This document shows, piece after piece, positions 24,008 to 34,055 of a DNA stretch of 64,000 nt. The position numbers and the translations under genes were made by a program. The notes under the pieces are model-generated. The model did not search any database. It saw only the letters and a program-made list of their open reading frames with translations, and had not been told where the DNA came from. Position 1 is the stretch's first letter; each line of letters opens with the position of its first letter. The DNA comes from Nereocystis luetkeana (taxonomy: Eukaryota > Sar > Phaeophyceae > Laminariales > Laminariaceae), in contig JARUPZ010000009.1 of NCBI GenBank assembly GCA_031213475.1, positions 7,907,601 to 7,971,600 on the forward strand, written 5' to 3'.

Positions 24008-24369
24008 TTAGCGACACAGACAGAAAGACAGCAGCCGTTGCTGTAATCGTCCATCCGTACGGTCGATTTTGCTAAGCAAACACGAGAAAGAACGTTCACG
24101 TCCCACATACTTGCATGGTATACAGCCTACGGGGCGAGCTGAAAAGAAGACTTCCTTCGCACACGAAGGGGGGCGGCACGGCACAGTACACTCCTAAAAA
24201 AAAAGGGCCCACAAGACGCGTTTACCCCGCGAAAAAACTGCCCGCGATGTGCGTCGGGTTATGAAAACAGTAGATACACGCCGCAACAGCACAAGAGGAT
24301 ACCTGCGAAAACGCCCCCGAAGTGCGCGGCATGGTCCGTGCCTCTCATCCCGCCAGCAGCCACCATTCT

Positions 24370-25090
24370 CATCTCCGACATGACGCTTCGCGGGTCAAAG
24401 AAGAGAACATTACAAAGCAAACGGCATCACGCTTGCGGGTCAAAGCCCAGAACATAGACGCAACCGAAATCACGCCTGCGAGTCAAGGAAAATGCCGAAT
24501 ACAAGGAATGTATACAGCACATTTCTCGCTTTTGCGGGTGAAAGGAGGCGAACAAAGTATATAACCGATATCTGACGCTCGCGGGTAAACTATTGATACT
24601 AAATATGCAGAACAAAATGAAACCGACATCGAGTTTTGCGGGTGAAAAGCCGAGAAAGGGAAAGGTAACCGACGTGACGCTTGCGGGTCAATCAGGAAAA
24701 CAAAAATACACTATCCGGAATCCCGCTAACGGGCCAGCATACGACAAATATATGATGTGACCGACGAATGACACTGACGGGTCTGAGAAAGTGAACCGAA
24801 CGGGACGGGTTTTCACAAACTGCGGGCCAAAGAGAATGAACAGAATGAAGGGAACGAGTACCACGCAGTCTATAAGACATAAGAAATGGCAGAATGGTAC
24901 CTCCCTTGCGGGCCAAAAATAGACTCCGAATAAAACCGACACTGTGCTTGATATTTGTTAGGGAAGAGGAAGAGGAGGACAAAGAGTACCACACCCGTAT
25001 CACGCTTAAGGGCCCAACGAATAAGCATAAAAAAAAAAAAAACGTGACCGATATCACGCTTGCGGGTCACCAAGGACATAATCAAAGGCG
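24370..25090. repeat. Diverged minisatellite with core ACGCTTGCGGGTCAA
   Basis: About thirteen occurrences of a CGCTTGCGGGTCAA-like core at irregular 45-60-bp spacing, each followed by A-rich sequence and often ACCGAYAT. It lies downstream of the last rhomboid exon found, so it may be intronic. Core variants include ACTGACGGGTCTGA and CGCTAACGGGCCAG. Confidence 0.75.
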
Positions 25091-25353
25091 TGACCCGACA
25101 TCCCTCTTCCAGGTCGAACGATCGAGTAGGGGGAGGGGGGGGATCAAAATGACATGATATCAAAATGACATGATACACATACAAGGCACAAAACACCAGC
25201 CAATTAACTAGACAAATGAATAATAGTAATAGCAACACGAGCGATCGCAGAATCACACACAGCTTTGCGGAGCTGAATGTCGACGAAACGCTCGATCTCA
25301 CTCACAGCTGCCGCCGATGTTTTCTTTTCACATACATTAATACAAAAACATAC

Positions 25354-25442
25354 CTTTCCACCACGAACCACCCGAAGACAGCCGCTTCAATCAGCTTGCG
25401 AAGCCTGCCGTCGGCAGAGCTCCTCCGACCCACATTGAACAT
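25354..25442 (-). CDS. Rhomboid exon 4
   Basis: 89 bp, phase 0 in, phase 2 out. Acceptor TTGTCGAGGCAG|ATGTTC, donor GGAAAG|GTATGT. Encodes MFNVGRRSSADGRLRKLIEA and AVFGWFVVE, matching the loop and fifth helix after GASG. The next exon must begin with one base completing AGN; none with the expected His motif was found. Confidence 0.8.
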
Positions 25443-28400
25443 CTGCCTCGACAATAATACAGGCGAGAAGGGAGGGGAGGGGGGAGGAGTGGCAAAAGAG
25501 GCGATGGGAGGGGAGGGGAGGGTGGGCACTCGGTGTCATGCATGGCCGTAGTCGTATGACCATAGACCCGTCGCACCCCGAAATTTGACTGGCAGGCAGG
25601 CCCTTGCAACGAGCGCGAGTCGCCGTGCCGGGCTCTTGGGCGAGTCGCGAGAAGGGTCAGGCCGCATCCTACGACTTTCAAGAATCACTTGGGAGACGGA
25701 CTTGGGCACCACTGGGATGCGTACTTTCACGTACGTGGATGGCAGCATCGAATGACTTGAATGGTTTCCGCGGTAGTGAGGGGGGGTTGTTAATGCCATG
25801 CATGACCGTAGTCGTATGATCATATGCGAGGAGTGGGGGGCGGGGGGGGGGGGGCGGGGGTGTACTCGATATCATGTATGGCCGTAGTCGCATAACAAGC
25901 GTGTGGGGGGGGGGGGGGGGGGGTCGGGGAAATAAACCAACAATACCACCCTTACATAATCGTAAGTTTGCTACAAGAATGCGACGGAGGGGGGGGGGGG
26001 GGGGGGGGGGGTAACCCTCATCACAAATGCCCGCCTGCATCGTTAACCGGGGGTGTAAAAAAAAAAAAAAAAAGCACAGCAAAAAAAAAAAAAAAAAAAA
26101 CTACGCTATAGGGGTGCCAAAGTTACCAGAAAAGAAAAAGAGAAGGATTTTGAAGAAAAAACTACTGGAACAAAAGAAAAAAAAAAAATCCGCTCGGCCC
26201 CCGTCTGCAGCGGGACAGTCGCGCTCTCTTCCTACAACAGAACACGACAAGGACGTGAAGACTCTCCCCCGTCTTGTTCTGCGCTGCTCTGCCCGGCCCC
26301 GACCTGCCTTGACCCGGCCTGCCCTACCCTTTCCTTCTCTGGCCTGCTCTGGGCGGCTGTTCTCCGCAGGATTCCCTACGGTGCGTATTATGGATAGCTC
26401 GACACGATCGCGGAAGAGGCTGAGCCGAAGAGCAATGGTAAAATAAGCATACCCCTGCCTTGCCCTGTCTAACCTTACCTTGGCTTACCTTGGATTGATC
26501 TGCTCTGCCCCGTGGCGTACACCGCGATAAAACCAAGTCCCCCCGAGGAAGGTCTATGGAACGTATGAACATACCCCCCCCCCCCCCATCCCCACCTTCC
26601 GACGAGCTCCGTCCCGGCGTTCTAGGGGTGCGAGGGTCTATGGTAATATAACTACGGCCATGCATGAAAAAGAGCACACACACACCTCCCTGCCCTCCTC
26701 CTCCTGCCCCCCCTTCCGGCCGGTTCCCACCCCCTACCCGAGACACATAAGCCAACCATATACCCATCCACGTACCCCACCCACCCACCACCCCCACCAT
26801 GGACCGAACAACACACCTTCCCCAGGACGCAGACGCTGTAGAGGCCGAAGATGGCACCGCTCGCGCCGCAGCTGGAGATGCTCCGAGGCATCATGACCAG
26901 GCTCACGACGCTCGACACCACGCCGCAAGCGACGAAGGACACCAGCATTCCTGCGACGGCGGTTGACCCCGCGACGCGACGGGAGGCGATAGGGCGTCGG
27001 CGTTCGAGGGAGGCGATCGCGGCGGGGGGGGGGGGGGGGGGGGGGGGGGGACGGTGGTTGACCCCGCGACGCGACGGGAGGCGATAGGGCGTCGGCATTC
27101 GATGGAGGCGATCGCGGCGGGGGGGGGGGGGGGGGGGTGGGGGGGGGGCGGTGTGCGTAGAAGCGTACGGGTAAATAGAAAGGTTCATAATATGTACTCC
27201 TCTCGTGCCACGAAGAGTGATAAAATACCGCGATGGCTGCTCAGCTTGTGTGATTGGGGCATGCTACCAAATATGTGTTCGAGCTTAGATGGAAGGAGTC
27301 GCACGGCACGGAGGCGTGCTTCCCGTACCTCTGGGTACGTGGCGCTGTTTGTTAGAACCCATTGTGCGGTAATATATACCGGGTAACAGTTAACCGTAAC
27401 AATACAACAGACGCTTTGGTTCTGTGTTGTCGCAGGAGCTCTTTCGTGTGGGTCGAGGGACAGGGGAAGAAAAGGCGAGGCACGGCAAGGGAAAGGCAAT
27501 ACCGAGGCCAGGTTCAAGTAGAGAGAGAGAAAGATGAGCTCTGTAAAAACAAACAGGCGTCCAGAGAGAGAGAGGGGGAGAGATACATATACAGCCAAAC
27601 CGGGGTACAGAGAGAGGGGGCGAGAGATAGGAGATACCCGGTAGGTAGGCAGAGAGAAAGACGATGACAGCGATAAGCATGCCCTGCATGCCTGACGGAC
27701 AGAAGGAAACCGGGACACTTCACAGCAGACAACACCTACCCGGGAACGTTACATGTACGCAGCCACATCCGACACTCAAACGCGAAAAAAAAACAAGGAA
27801 AAAAACGCGTACTGTATATCGCCACACGCTAAACGACCCTGAAGCATGCGCCCCGAAATGCGCCACCGCCACCAGCCGAGCGAGCCATCATCTCCTGAAA
27901 ACGACGATTGGACAAGTTCGGAGGCTTACATCGTGTTAGCATCCGGCCGAAGTCAACATTTCCAACATCAGAACGCCTCTTCCCCCTCCGTCTACTACAC
28001 GACGTCGCTGAAATACAGTTAAAACAGGCTGAATAACCCCCCCCCTCCCACGAAATCAGTGTTCCAAACGCCTGCGTCCCACCTAGAGAGCCCATGTCTT
28101 CCTCCGCCATCTTTCCGAAGATGACGAGGTTGAACATATTCCCCATCAGATGGTGTTGGTCGCCATGGAGAAGCCTGGTGAAGGTTTGGAGTTCTGTGTC
28201 AGACGGCGGATGCGACTATTTTACGAACACTTGCGACCGCGGCTTATGTCCAGAACGCCGGTTATAGGTTAGAACCTGCTGTAACCAAACATTCTGCAAC
28301 ATGAGCTACAGTAGAAAACGAAAGTAACAAATAAGCATTACGTCAGTGCGTACTCCTAAGAGCATATGCTACGATTTCACAGAGACAGAATCTTAACAGG

Positions 28401-29311
28401 ATGACGATCGGGCAAAAAGCGCTCTCCTAGGCGTAGACAGGTCGTGTTTGGAGGGTGGCGGATATTGCCACGTTAGAGCAGGTTCGACGGTTGATAACCC
28501 GCCCGCCAGGGCAATGGCGTGGGGCGCGTGTCGTGCCGGTACCACGGATGCAGAACGTAACCCTTTTATGGCTGCAGTCCTATTCTGGGGACAAAACCAC
28601 TCGAATTCTAATACCTGGTAGGTTTATCCCAAAAACGGGGCTGCAATCCTGAAAGGGTGAAACTGTACCAGTCTGGCCAGAAGAAAATAAAACAAAAAGG
28701 TGGCCTATTCCGACATTTTTTTTTTTGTTGCACCATCTAAACGTTCCTTTTATTAACGGCTAGACCAAGCAAAGCACAACGCAGGTTTGCTTCCGTAGTA
28801 GATAAGTGGTGACCCGGAGAACTGAGAAGCACAAGCGATGTCGAAAATAAAATCGCCTGCACTAACCCCACGACACCAACACCAAAACCAAAACATCAAC
28901 CAAGAATTGGCCGGAAGGACGACGACAACGTCAGCAAACGATAAAAACGGCACATGAACGTCAAGGACACCACCACCACCACCACAAACACCACCGCCAC
29001 CACCACCACCACCGACATCACCACCACCACCACCACCACCACCACCACCACCACCACCACCACTACCACCACCACTATCGCACGTCAGCTTGCAGAGAAG
29101 TAACCGCTCGCCACCAGAAACCACCACCGCACCCCAACTCACAGAGAAGTGACCGCTTGCCACCATCTCGGGCGGTGGTGGTCCAGGCTCAGCCCGAACA
29201 TGCGGTCCACCCCGAAGAGCGTGTTCAGCGAGAACAGGCCGAAGCACGACAGCACCAAGTAGTGGACGGCCATTAGCCCCCTCCCCTTCGCTCCCGCGGG
29301 CGGAGGAGACC
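25354..29311 (-). CDS. Rhomboid-family intramembrane serine protease (four exons, partial)
   Basis: Rhomboids cut membrane proteins within the bilayer using a Ser/His pair in a six-helix core. Four minus-strand exons join in phase: 29311-29143, 28174-28083, 26950-26817 and 25442-25354. In order they give a first helix (LMAVHYLVLSCFGLFSLNTL), the pre-helix motif PRWWQAVTSLLLHGDQHH, the HLMGNMFNLVIFGK helix-2 motif, an EED loop, the SLGMLVSFVACGVVSSVV helix, and GASGAIFGL holding the GxSG active-site serine (exon 3), then RLRKLIEAAVFGWFVVE (helix 5). All three introns have GT...AG ends with phases 2, 1 and 0. The 5' exons (signal or transit region) and the final exon with the catalytic His of helix 6 were not located; the gene may continue left of 25354 or be truncated. 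Introns hold G-tract repeats and homopolymers. Confidence 0.85.
25527..25770 (+). repeat. G-tract repeat family copy (diverged)
   Basis: Starts with GTCATGCATGGCCGTAGTCG after a GGGAGGGGAGGGG stretch and ends with GGCAGCATCGAATGACTTGA. Intronic to the rhomboid gene if that gene is intact. Confidence 0.7.
25793..25895 (+). repeat. Two partial G-tract repeat copies
   Basis: CATGCATGACCGTAGTCGTA at 25797 and ATCATGTATGGCCGTAGTCG at 25870, separated and followed by G-runs of 10-20 bases. Only the G-proximal ~30 bp of the family is present in each. Confidence 0.65.
25900..26100. repeat. Cluster of G- and A-homopolymers
   Basis: G-runs near 25902 and 25988 and A-runs near 26057 and 26080, each about 15-24 bases. 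These frameshift any reading through the region and are prone to assembly error. Confidence 0.9.
26572..26672 (-). repeat. G-tract repeat family copy (reverse, partial)
   Basis: A C-run, then GGCGTTCTAGGGGTGCGAGG and ACTACGGCCATGCATGA. Within the third rhomboid intron (25443-26816). Confidence 0.65.
26817..26950 (-). CDS. Rhomboid exon 3 with catalytic serine
   Basis: 134 bp. Acceptor CCGTCGCAG|GAATG, donor GGGAAG|GTGTGT. Encodes the helix leading to SSCGASGAIFGLYSV; Ser in GASG is the nucleophile by family knowledge. A 95-bp duplication of the adjoining intron (26961 and 27056) begins just upstream of the acceptor. Confidence 0.9.
26952..27140. repeat. 95-bp tandem duplication ending in G-runs
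   Basis: GGTTGACCCCGCGACGCGAC starts at 26961 and again at 27056; each unit ends GCGATCGCGGC followed by a long G-run (about 24 and 18). The second unit has a few substitutions. Confidence 0.85.
28083..28174 (-). CDS. Rhomboid exon 2
   Basis: 92 bp. Acceptor CCTTCACCAG|GCTTC, donor CTCTAG|GTGGGA. Encodes LLHGDQHHLMGNMFNLVIFG and the EEDMGSLG turn. The first base completes the Leu codon of exon 1. Confidence 0.85.
28561..28657. repeat. MITE-P copy carrying a 7-bp scar
   Basis: CCCTTTTATGGCTGCAGTCC ... GGGCTGCAATCCTGAAAGGG. Length 97 bp, against 90 bp for the copies at 8651 and 34217. The centre contains TACCTGGTA (28612-28620) where siblings have a plain AAGTAGTTTGTCC-type junction. Confidence 0.85.
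28612..28620. other. TACCTGGTA scar in MITE-P
   Basis: Extra CCTGGTA after TA, matching the 7-bp length excess of this copy. Confidence 0.75.
28975..29070. repeat. (CCA)n trinucleotide tract
   Basis: Pro/His/Thr- or Gly-coding on either strand. It lies in the first rhomboid intron and is not evidence of a glycine-rich gene. Confidence 0.9.
29143..29311 (-). CDS. Rhomboid exon 1 (first one found)
   Basis: Acceptor TTTTTCAACCGGCAG| precedes 29311; donor TCTCT|GTGAGTTGGG at 29143/29142. Carries helix 1 and the RPRWWQAVTSL motif; ends two bases into a Leu codon. The 5' edge is inferred; an in-frame ATG at 29273 is an alternative start. Confidence 0.75.
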
Positions 29312-29439
29312 CTGCCGGTTGAAAAAGGGTCGAAGGCCCAACAGACAAGGAGACGCGGGAGAAATGTGAGATGACACCGAGCCGGATCGGGCGGAGCGGA
29401 ACGGAACAGAACGGAACGGACCCGAGCCGAATTGAACCG

Positions 29440-29640
29440 AGTCGAGCCAAACCAACCCCAGCGGAAGTTAATCTGGTAGAACCGAACCGAACCGAACCGA
29501 ACCGAACCGAACCGAACCGAACCGAACCGAACCGAACCGAACCGAACCGAACCGAACCGAACCACACTGAACCGAACCGGACCGAACCGAACCGAACCGA
29601 ACCGAACCAAAGCAAACCGAACCGAATCTAATAGAACACA
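29440..29640. repeat. (CCGAA)n pentanucleotide array
   Basis: Long run of CCGAA units with decayed flanks. Being a 5-mer it stays open in all frames (VRFGS repeats on the minus strand). No gene. Confidence 0.95.
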
Positions 29641-30690
29641 TCCAGACCGAACCGAACCAAACTCAACCGACGCGATTCACCTTCTCCGTCGCCTCCCCTG
29701 CCCGAAGACTCCCCGCTTGGCCAGAACGGGTCGGACCTGAGAGTTCCACCAAGCATCCGAAAAGGTCGTTTTTATCTCTGTAAATCCAACTATAGCTGCA
29801 CTCACTCTTATTCCACCAAACGTAGTAACACACGTCTCAGAAGAGGTGATATCAAGGGTTTGCTCGAAGCCGGCATTAACTTTCGCGAGCTGCTCGAAGT
29901 GAGATCAAGGGTTTCGCCAGAACTCATTTCTGCAAAAGCTGCTGACGACGCTTCGATCGCGTGTACGAGGGGTTCTGTGCTAGACAACGCACCCCCCACT
30001 GACGGAGCGAAAAAAAAAAAACTTACAGCCGTTGAAACCCAGGTGGTGTGGATACTTATCACCCTAGCGTGATAAAGATAACAAACACCCGCCGACGATT
30101 TTCATAGGTGGGTTCTCCGACAGCGGGGAGGGTGTACTGAATACGACGAGCGATGCGTCCCCACACCCTTTTCGACGAAAAACTTCCAAAGCAGTCACCA
30201 TTTTCGTTTTGTGCCCCCCTTGGGCATGTATTGGAGGACACCGGATTTGACATTTGTTCAGGGGATGTATTATCTTGCTTATTTCACGGTACCAAGATAC
30301 TAAGACCATACATCTGTCGTGTTTAGTTCTTAGAATACACCAGGAATATGTTTAAAAAAAAAAAAGATAAAAACAAAACGCCAACTCTGTGAGATCGAGA
30401 ACTTCGTCAAGACTGATCATTTGCCAGCCTGCGTGTATACTTCAGGTAGTACGAGCCTTCGATCGTGGGTACTTACTGCGTAGGGGTTTCCACGCGACCC
30501 ATCGAGGGCAGTAAAAAAGATGACAGGCTGTGTCGGGACTTAGGGGGTTGTGTCGAAACATGTTTTCTACAACGTGTACTACCCACCTAGAGGATGCTGT
30601 ATGAAATGAGCGGGAAAACTGTTCTACTGATACGTGCAACCTGAGGCCGGCGTCCGATATAGAGGCGGTGAAGTTCCTCGGCAAATATGG
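29641..30690. other. No recognisable gene
   Basis: The region where 5' exons of the rhomboid gene would be expected. Open frames on both strands at 29808-30072 and 30064-30309 show no transit-peptide or rhomboid signature I can support. Confidence 0.35.
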
Positions 30691-30800
30691 CACCGGAAAA
30701 CACTTTCGAGAACCGAAGTCTCGTTTCGGGGACAAACCAGTCAAATCCCACAATTCCAAGCAGCTTGCCCATCAAAACGAAACTGCTGTTCTGGAAGGTT
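30691..30800. repeat. Degenerate MITE-P copy next to an intact one
   Basis: GAACCGAAGTCTCGTTTCGG and GACAAACCAGTCAAATCCCA match the left arm; the right arm is eroded (ACGAAACTGCTGTTCTGGAA). Confidence 0.5.
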
Positions 30801-30802
30801 AA

Positions 30803-30901
30803 CCCTTTTAGAACTCCAGTCCCGTTTTGGGGACACGCCAGTCAAATTCCAAGTAGTTTGTCCCAAATTGCCCCCAAAACGAGACTGCAGTCCTAAAAGG
30901 G
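30803..30901. repeat. MITE-P, reference-quality copy with TTAA flanks
   Basis: TTAA|CCCTTTTAGAACTCCAGT ... ACTGCAGTCCTAAAAGGG|TTAA. Both TTAA tetranucleotides are intact, and the ends start CCC: the hallmarks of piggyBac-superfamily elements. Non-coding, 99 bp. Confidence 0.9.
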
Positions 30902-31371
30902 TTAAGCAGGGCGGCAGTGAGCGGAATACTGCCGGTGCCCGCTACAAGTATCGGTGTATTTACGGCCCTCGAAGGCAAAAAAAAAACACCGGCTAAATAG
31001 AGGGACCACGACTGTATTCGAAGGACAGAGAAGACGACCCCCCCCCCCCCCCCCCCCCCCGAAATTCTTCCCGGGCTAGGGACGAGAAACAGACCAAGAT
31101 GGTGACATTTTCGGGACGAATTGAAAAAAAACCAACAAAGCCAATTTTGTTCCGAACTACGGCATATTTAAAGGTTTCTGTTTAGCACACTCTCCCCCGC
31201 GCTGAGCTGTCCGAGGCTCCGAAATTAAACGAAACGTGGCGTGCCGTTTTTTAGTTTTCCATCCGGCACTAGGGGGTTGGGGGACAAAATAGATAGAAAT
31301 GAAGACTGACGCTTATCGTGAGGGAGAAACGACTACTATTAATAGAGGGAAGCTGTGCCATTTGTGTTTTT

Positions 31372-31520
31372 TCTGGGGGGGGGAGGGGCGGGGGGGGGAT
31401 GTACTCGATAGGAGAGATGTACTCGATCTCATGCATGGCCGTAGTCGTATGACCATAGACCCTCGCATCCCTACAATGCCGGGACGGAGCATGTCGGGGG
31501 GGAGGGGGGGGGGGTATATA
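31372..31520 (+). repeat. G-tract repeat family copy
   Basis: G-run, TGTACTCGATAGGAGAGATG, TCATGCATGGCCGTAGTCGT, then CCTACAATGCCGGGACGGAG and another G-run that truncates the copy. Confidence 0.8.
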
Positions 31521-31629
31521 ATAGCATCCTAAAACTTGGTCGAGGCGGAGGGGAGGGTTAACTCGTTCACATGACGCTCCGATACACCTGGTATAGGACC
31601 ACGCCAAGCGTCGAAACCAGGAAGAGGGG

Positions 31630-31895
31630 GAGGGGGGGCGGGCGGGTGTCCATGTAGTGGACGCCGGTAGTCGTATGACCATGGACCCTCACACTCCTAC
31701 CAAGCCGGGACGGGGCACGACGGGTAGGTAGTTCACCGACCAGGTGGATACTGATTGCACTACGAGCGAAAAGCGCCAAGAGGTTTTCGGCGAGTCGCGT
31801 GAAAGGTAAGCCGCATCTTTCTAGAGGCGGAGTTTGAGGGGGGCGGGGGGGGGGGATGTGCTCATGTCATGCATGGCCGTAGTCGTATGACCATG
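31630..31895 (+). repeat. G-tract repeat family copies (one long, one short)
   Basis: First copy from the G-run at 31630 through GACGCCGGTAGTCGTATGAC to GGCGAGTCGCGTGAAAGGTAAG. Second, short copy from the G-run at 31843 through ATGCATGGCCGTAGTCGTAT. Confidence 0.75.
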
Positions 31896-31944
31896 GGGTG
31901 ACCCGAGAAAAAAGCGGCGCAACAGGCTCACATCGAAGACGATA

Positions 31945-31953
31945 TACCTGGTA
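31945..31953. other. TACCWGGTA scar candidate
   Basis: Exact TACCTGGTA between GATA and CAGCACTC, about 50 bp right of a G-tract repeat copy. No empty-site comparison available. Confidence 0.5.
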
Positions 31954-32086
31954 CAGCACTCTGATCTCAAAAAGGTAGACCGCATTCTTCTGCGGCTTGT
32001 CCAAAAATCTCCGATGTTAAACCAATCATCAGACCGGTATACCAGAGGGTACACATATACGTGTACAGTGTTGTTTTTTTTCAAGC

Positions 32087-32617
32087 TTACCGGCCCCCTC
32101 CCACCGCAGAACCAGCATCATACCGACCCTGCTGCTGTTGCTGCGAAGAAAACACACCCGCCCTCCCCCCCCTCCTGCCGCCTCCACCCGCCTGAACTCC
32201 GGCGTCGGGGGGACCCGAAGTCTTCACCCTATCCCTGCCGCGTGAACTCCCACCGACGTAACCGCCCCCCCCCGCCCCGCCACCCCCGTAAGGGTTTCCA
32301 TCATCATTGGCGCTTGCTGAACGGGCACCGGGGGCGGTGGGAGGAGGCCGCGCGTTCAGGTCCGGGGGGCCGCGCGTGTCCACGCGGTCCTTGTCCTTCC
32401 CATTCCCGTTGTTGTTGTTGTTGGATTGGTCGCCTCCGCCCCCCCACGATGTGCCGAACAGCCCCGAGGCGCCGCGGCGGCCCGATCCGGCTGACACAGC
32501 GGGCTGCTGCTGGTGCCGGAGTGGGAACGTGGGACGATGAAGAAAGACGGTCGTCAATAACATGGTGCAGGGTGAGGGCGGGGGGGGGGGGGGGGGTGCT
32601 CGATAGGAGACATACAC
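32087..32617 (-). CDS. Low-complexity candidate exon (Gly/Asn/Pro/Gln-rich)
   Basis: On the minus strand a 176-codon frame has GASGLFGTSWGGGGDQ, an Asn run, DRVDTRGPPDLNARPPPTAP, Gly-rich linkers and a Gln run. This composition is typical of disordered protein rather than of the neighbouring repeats. The opposite strand is also open (His/Arg/Pro-rich). No domain and no clear splice borders. The plus end runs into a G-tract repeat at 32577. Confidence 0.3.
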   Translation of the reverse strand: MYVSYRAPPPPPPPSPCTMLLTTVFLHRPTFPLRHQQQPAVSAGSGRRGASGLFGTSWGGGGDQSNNNNNGNGKDKDRVDTRGPPDLNARPPPTAPGARSASANDDGNPYGGGGAGGGGYVGGSSRGRDRVKTSGPPDAGVQAGGGGRRGGRAGVFSSQQQQQGRYDAGSAVGGGR

Positions 32618-32850
32618 TCATTGTCATGCATGGCCGTAGTCTTATGACCATAGACCCTCGCATACCTACAATGCCGGGGCGGAGCATGTGGCGTTTTCAC
32701 CGACCAGACAGACATGGCTTGCACCAAGCGCGAAGCGCCGTGAGGTGTCTGGCGAGCCGCATGAAGAGTGAGCTGCATCCTACTAAGAACCACTTTTGAG
32801 GCGGGCTTGCACATGGATGCCAGCTTCAATGAGTGGGTCGTGAAATGACA
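32577..32850 (+). repeat. G-tract repeat, most complete copy
   Basis: Order of blocks: G-run (32580-32596), TGCTCGATAGGAGACATACA, GTCATGCATGGCCGTAGTCT, CCTACAATGCCGGGGCGGAG, GTTTTCACCGACCAGACAGA, TTGCACCAAGCGCGAAGCGC, GAGCCGCATGAAGAGTGAGC, TGCATCCTACTAAGAACCAC, GCGGGCTTGCACATGGATGC. About 270 bp, no terminal inverted repeats seen, one G-rich end. Looks like a non-autonomous retro-derived or other short interspersed repeat; class unresolved. Confidence 0.85.
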
Positions 32851-32895
32851 AGAAAACGCTCTGACCTTCCTTGGACCTGTTTATATAAACACTCT

Positions 32896-32998
32896 TACGG
32901 GGGACCATAGTTAATAGGACCTATGGTATACATAAAAACCTATATATTTAACCCTTTTTACCAACAATATTTGGTCCTATTAACTATGGTGCCCCGTA
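32896..32998. mobile_element. MITE-T copy
   Basis: 103 bp with TA flanks: TACGGGGGACCATAGTTAAT ... TTAACTATGGTGCCCCGTA. Nearly identical to 15547-15649. Confidence 0.9.
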
Positions 32999-33346
32999 AA
33001 TACAACGTATACTGAGCACCGTCGACACAACAACGCCCTCTTTTTCGCAACTCCTTCTGGCCTGGTGGGAACCGACACCACAAAACAAAACGAGCACGTC
33101 CGCTTCCGCCCTCACCTCTTGATCGCCCCAGCCGAAACCGCCTCCCCTGAGACACGATAACGCCTTCTTCGCTTCAAATCCTTCAGGTCTGGTGGCAAAA
33201 GGCAATCCCAAGCAAGAGGGAGACAGACGGAAGCTGTTGATAGCATATATCAAGTCAGGGCTGCGAGTCGAAGGAGCCTATTTGCCCGACTCGATCGACA
33301 CCGTAGTGCAGCAGTGCTGGATATCAACATCGGACTAAAAATACGA

Positions 33347-33366
33347 TACCTGGTATGTACCAGGTA
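33347..33366. other. Pair of TACCWGGTA scars
   Basis: TACCTGGTA at 33347-33355 and TACCAGGTA at 33358-33366, two bases apart, together forming a 20-bp inverted repeat. Confidence 0.6.
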
Positions 33367-33669
33367 TCAAACTGTTCGATAACAGATTTGTCGAAATGTT
33401 GGTGTATCGTTTCGAAACGTATTTTGTTCTCAATCTCGTGTGGCATCCCCGTGTGACTTCGAAATGCATATACTGAACGAAACGCCTCCCTCCATCCCCT
33501 GAAACTCCCCACGTTCGTTTTTATGTAGCCACTGAACGAAAGCCCCCCCCTCCACCACCTTTAAAATCCGCACGTTTTTCACATAGGTACCAAGGAGCGA
33601 AAACGTCTATGTAGTATACATTATTTCGCTTATCGCATCGTATCGTATCGGAATAGTACCCGCTGCTTC

Positions 33670-34055
33670 GTTTATCGAGATCGTACCGAAATTGATTTTT
33701 TTTTTTATCGGAATCGTACTGAAGTTGAATATTTCGTTCATCGGTATCGTACCGAAGTTGATTGTTTCGTTTATCGGTATCGTACGGAAGTTGATTGTTT
33801 CGTTTATCGGTATCGTACCGAAGTGGGTTATTTGGTTTATCGGTACCGTATCGAAGTTGATTGTTTTGTTTATCGGCATCGTACCGAAGTCGGATATTTT
33901 GTTAATCGGTATCGTATCGAAGTTGATTATATCGCTCATCGGTATCGTACCGAAGACGATTGTTTAGTTTATCGGTATCGTACCGGAGTTGATTGCTTTA
34001 TTTATCAGTATCGTATCGAAGTTGGTTGTTCGGTTAGTTCATCGGTATCGTACGT
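33670..34055. repeat. 33-bp minisatellite (11 codons), about 12 units
   Basis: TTCATCGGTATCGTACCGAA-type units; the TCGGTATCGTAC core falls at 33741, 33774 and 33807. Because 33 is divisible by three, both strands show 11-residue periodic peptides (FIGIVPKLIVS and the reverse TIPINETINFG). No start, domain or splice context supports coding. Confidence 0.9.

Noticed and set aside
24370..25090. Spaced short repeats that look like a CRISPR array
   Set aside because: Cores are diverged, spacing is irregular, spacers share A-rich content, and the setting is eukaryotic with no cas genes.
28753..29615. Long minus-strand frames rich in VRFGS and glycine
   Set aside because: They are translations of the (CCGAA)n and (CCA)n tracts. 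Only 29143-29311 within them is supported, as a rhomboid exon.
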